From contig CBIHPK010000014.1 of NCBI GenBank assembly GCA_966211675.1, forward strand, positions 1 to 64,000: DNA of 64,000 nucleotides. Reading direction: 5' to 3'. This DNA comes from SCUS01 sp966211675. GTDB lineage: Bacteria > Myxococcota_A > Polyangia > Polyangiales > Ga0077539. Below are positions 61,979 to 64,000 of this stretch, one piece after another (position 1 is the stretch's first letter; the number at the start of each line of letters is the position of its first letter). The notes under the pieces were generated by a model that saw nothing but the letters and a program-made list of their open reading frames with translations, ran no database searches and was not told the origin of the DNA. The position numbers and the translations under genes were made by a program.

Positions 61979-62389
61979 TCAGCCGATGAAGCGCGCGAGC
62001 ACCGCGCGCAGCGCCTCGAACTCGAAGGGCTTCTCCATCTGCTGGTTGGGCACGCGCGCGAGAAACTCCTGCGCCCTCGCCGTGTAGGCCCCGCCGGTGA
62101 GGAAGATCGTCCGATCGAGCTGGTCGGGGACGATGGACTTCATCGCCTCGTAGAGCTCCGGGCCGTCCATGCCGGGCATGTTGACGTCGCAGAGGATCGC
62201 GTCGAAGCGCGCGCCCGCCTCGAAGTACTTGAGGGCGCTCGCGCCGGAGTCGCAGAGCGTGACCTCGTGGTCGAGGCTCAGGATGTGCCCGAGGGACACG
62301 CGGACGAGGGCGTCGTCATCGATGACCAGAAGCTTGCCCCGGCGAGCGGGGGCGGGCTTCGGGGCTGAGGGCAGATCGCTGCTGGTCAT
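61979..62389 (-). CDS. single-domain response regulator
   Basis: 136 aa. After a Pro/Ala-rich start (residues 1-17) the receiver runs LLVIDDDALVRVSLGHILSL, phospho-Asp68 in AILCDVNMPGMDG, switch Thr in IFLTGG, and Lys in MEKPFEFEAL. No output domain. It lies 18 bp downstream of the 2-oxoglutarate dehydrogenase E1 gene on the same strand, an odd partner, and converges on the SdhC-type gene. Confidence 0.88.
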   Translation of the reverse strand: MTSSDLPSAPKPAPARRGKLLVIDDDALVRVSLGHILSLDHEVTLCDSGASALKYFEAGARFDAILCDVNMPGMDGPELYEAMKSIVPDQLDRTIFLTGGAYTARAQEFLARVPNQQMEKPFEFEALRAVLARFIG

Positions 62390-62407
62390 CGAGGTCCTCC
62401 TTCGGGG

Positions 62408-64000
62408 TCAGGCGAGCGCTTGAGCGAGCAGCGTGGCCTGTTCGAGCTTGTGGCTGGCGTTCGAGCCCGTCGCAGGAGAGGCGCTCTCCTCGCGGGCCAC
62501 GCACGACAGCGGGAACCGCCCACCCAACAACCCGGGCAGGCGGGCGCCGAGGAAATACCACGCTCCCATGTTCCAGGGGTCTTCTTGCACCCAGACGAGG
62601 GGGGTGCCGTCGGCGTAGGGGGCGAGGGCCGCGTCGAGCTCGCTCTTCGAGAGGGGATAGAGCTGCTCCAGGCGGATGATCGCGACGTCCATGGCCTTGC
62701 GCTCGGCGCGGGCGGCGTGGAGGTCCCAGTACACCTTGCCCGAGCAGAGCAGCACCTTCCGGACCGCCTTGGGGTCGACCGCGAGGTCGGGGATCACCCG
62801 CTGGAAGCGACCGTTGGCCAGGTCGTTGCCGACCGACTCCTTCGCCCGGAGGAAGCTCTTCGGGGTCATGATGACCAGCGGCTTGCGCAGGGGGCGCAGC
62901 ACCTGACGGCGCAGCGCGTGGAAGATCTGCGCGGGCGTCGTGAGGTTGCAGACGAAGATGTTGTCCTCGGCGCAGAGCTGGAGGAAGCGCTCGACGCGGC
63001 CGCTGGAGTGCTCCGGCCCCTGGCCCTCGAAGCCGTGCGGGAGCAGCAGCGTGAGGCCCGACAGGCGGTTCCACTTGTCCTCTCCCGACGACAGGAACTG
63101 ATCGATGATGACCTGTCCCCCGTTGGCGAAATCGCCGAACTGCGCCTCCCAGATGGTGAGCCCGTCCGGGTAGTCGAGCGAGTAGCCGTAGTCGAAGCCC
63201 AGGACCCCGGTCTCCGAGAGCGGCGAGTCGTACACCTCGAAGCGCGCCTTGCCGGTGGCGAGCGCGCTCAGCGGGGCGTAGCGCCGACCGTTGACCGCGT
63301 CGGTCCAGACCGCGTGGCGGTGGCTGAAGGTGCCTCGCCCCGCGTCCTGCCCGGAGAGCCGGATGGGGAAGCCCTCGGAGAGCAGCGAGGCGAAGGCGAG
63401 GGCCTCGGCGGTGCCCCAGTCGAGGGCGCTGGTGCCGGAGCTGTTGACCTGGTCGCGCCGACCCTTGAGGAGGTTCTCCACCTTGGGCTGGATGTGGAAG
63501 TCCGCGGGCACCGTCGTGATCGCCTTGATCAGCTCGCCCAGCCGGGGGAGGTCGACCTTCGTCTCGACGTCCGGCACCTGCGCGTCCGGGCCGCCGTGGT
63601 ACCTCGCCCAGACCCCCGCGAGGGTGTTGGGCAGCGGGTGATGCAGCGAGTCGCGCGTCTCGGTGAGCTCCTCCTCGAGGGACTGCTTGCGGTTGGCGGC
63701 GAGGGCGTCGACCTGCTCTCGCGTGACCTTCCCCAGCTGCAGCAGCCGCTCGACGTAGGCCGCGCGGACGGAGGGCTTGCGGTCGATGGCGGCGTACATC
63801 ACCGGCTGCGTGAAGCGGGGCTCGTCGGTCTCGTTGTGGCCCCACTTCCGGTAGCAGTACATGTCGATGACGACGTCGCGGCCGAACTCCTGGCGGTACT
63901 CGACCGCGAGGTGGGCGACGTGGGCGACCGCCTCCGGGTCCTCGCCGTTCACGTGGAAGATCGGGATGCCGAGCATCTTCGCGAGGTCCGTCGCGTAGCG
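62408..64000 (-). CDS. sucA: 2-oxoglutarate dehydrogenase E1 component, C-terminal part (partial)
   Basis: 530 residues are visible; the N-terminal part lies beyond base 64000. The thiamine-domain region IPIFHVNGEDPEAVAHVAHLAVEYRQEFGRDVVIDMYCYRKWGHNETDEP is typical of E1, and the C-terminal half has SALDWGTAEALAFASLLSEGFPIRLSGQDAGRGTFSHRHAVW and TPKSFLRAKESVGNDLANG. It ends with VLLCSGKVYWDL, RLEQLYPL and WVQEDPWNMGAWYF. It decarboxylates 2-oxoglutarate in the TCA cycle. sucB is not seen in this window. Confidence 0.95.
   Translation of the reverse strand, partial: RYATDLAKMLGIPIFHVNGEDPEAVAHVAHLAVEYRQEFGRDVVIDMYCYRKWGHNETDEPRFTQPVMYAAIDRKPSVRAAYVERLLQLGKVTREQVDALAANRKQSLEEELTETRDSLHHPLPNTLAGVWARYHGGPDAQVPDVETKVDLPRLGELIKAITTVPADFHIQPKVENLLKGRRDQVNSSGTSALDWGTAEALAFASLLSEGFPIRLSGQDAGRGTFSHRHAVWTDAVNGRRYAPLSALATGKARFEVYDSPLSETGVLGFDYGYSLDYPDGLTIWEAQFGDFANGGQVIIDQFLSSGEDKWNRLSGLTLLLPHGFEGQGPEHSSGRVERFLQLCAEDNIFVCNLTTPAQIFHALRRQVLRPLRKPLVIMTPKSFLRAKESVGNDLANGRFQRVIPDLAVDPKAVRKVLLCSGKVYWDLHAARAERKAMDVAIIRLEQLYPLSKSELDAALAPYADGTPLVWVQEDPWNMGAWYFLGARLPGLLGGRFPLSCVAREESASPATGSNASHKLEQATLLAQALA

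Overview
The window is very GC-rich DNA (about 70% G+C judged by eye) and looks like a myxobacterium-type genome (Myxococcota, perhaps Polyangiales/Sandaracinaceae). The signs are three Hanks-type Ser/Thr kinases plus a pseudokinase, globin-linked and hybrid histidine kinases, lipoproteins with 'DAG'-rich linkers and FG-GAP propellers, a DUF2330-type protein and an MXAN_5187-like protein. This placement is an inference from gene content; no rRNA is present. No CRISPR array and no complete transposase or integrase were seen.

Layout. 1-1.1 kb: the N-terminus of a cbb3 oxidase subunit (ccoN, minus) and a TauE/SafE-like membrane protein. 1.2-4.7 kb: a globin-coupled histidine kinase, a sigma-54 NtrC-type regulator and a single-domain receiver. 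4.7-12.0 kb (minus): a tightly packed eight-gene operon for a cytoplasmic molybdopterin reductase resembling NasA/NarB nitrate reductases. It holds a haem-b-type membrane subunit, the catalytic subunit, a four-cluster ferredoxin, a Rieske protein, a small membrane protein, a TehA/SLAC1 anion channel, a hemerythrin-MobA fusion and a small protein. 12.2-18.8 kb: PAS protein, metallo-beta-lactamase-fold protein, MurJ, a Gre-like factor, a possible NlpC-like membrane protein, a small lipoprotein and a patatin.

18.86-24.05 kb: a probable integrative element. A 23-bp copy of the 3' end of tRNA-Pro(CGG) lies 5.1 kb from the intact tRNA, and matching 12-bp-period repeats sit about 80-100 bp inside each end. 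The cargo is a hybrid histidine kinase, several small unknown proteins (two of them paralogues in inverted positions) and a Cys/His-rich lipoprotein. No integrase is recognisable.

24.1-46 kb: FG-GAP/CARDB lipoprotein, phosphofructokinase-like protein, three Ser/Thr kinases, a DHH-like protein coupled to a zinc-ribbon YggX-like protein, an orphan ABC ATPase, aroE-xseA, a DUF2330-type protein, ArsA-like ATPase, cupredoxin-like protein, MXAN_5187-like sensor, an unusual LigA with two BRCT domains, and a transmembrane pseudokinase with an external beta-propeller divergent from an intact kinase.

46-64 kb: a translationally coupled run SNF2/SWIM helicase - unknown 152-aa protein - TonB_C/TonB-receptor fusion - lipoprotein. 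Then come a PPC-type lipoprotein, polysaccharide deacetylase, second hybrid histidine kinase, membrane spermidine-synthase-like protein, lipoprotein, SdhC-type cytochrome b, a receiver and the C-terminal part of 2-oxoglutarate dehydrogenase E1.

Working together: the globin sensor and NtrC regulator next to the Mo-reductase operon and the ccoN side suggest a switch between oxygen and nitrate-type respiration. This link is inferred from proximity, not proven.
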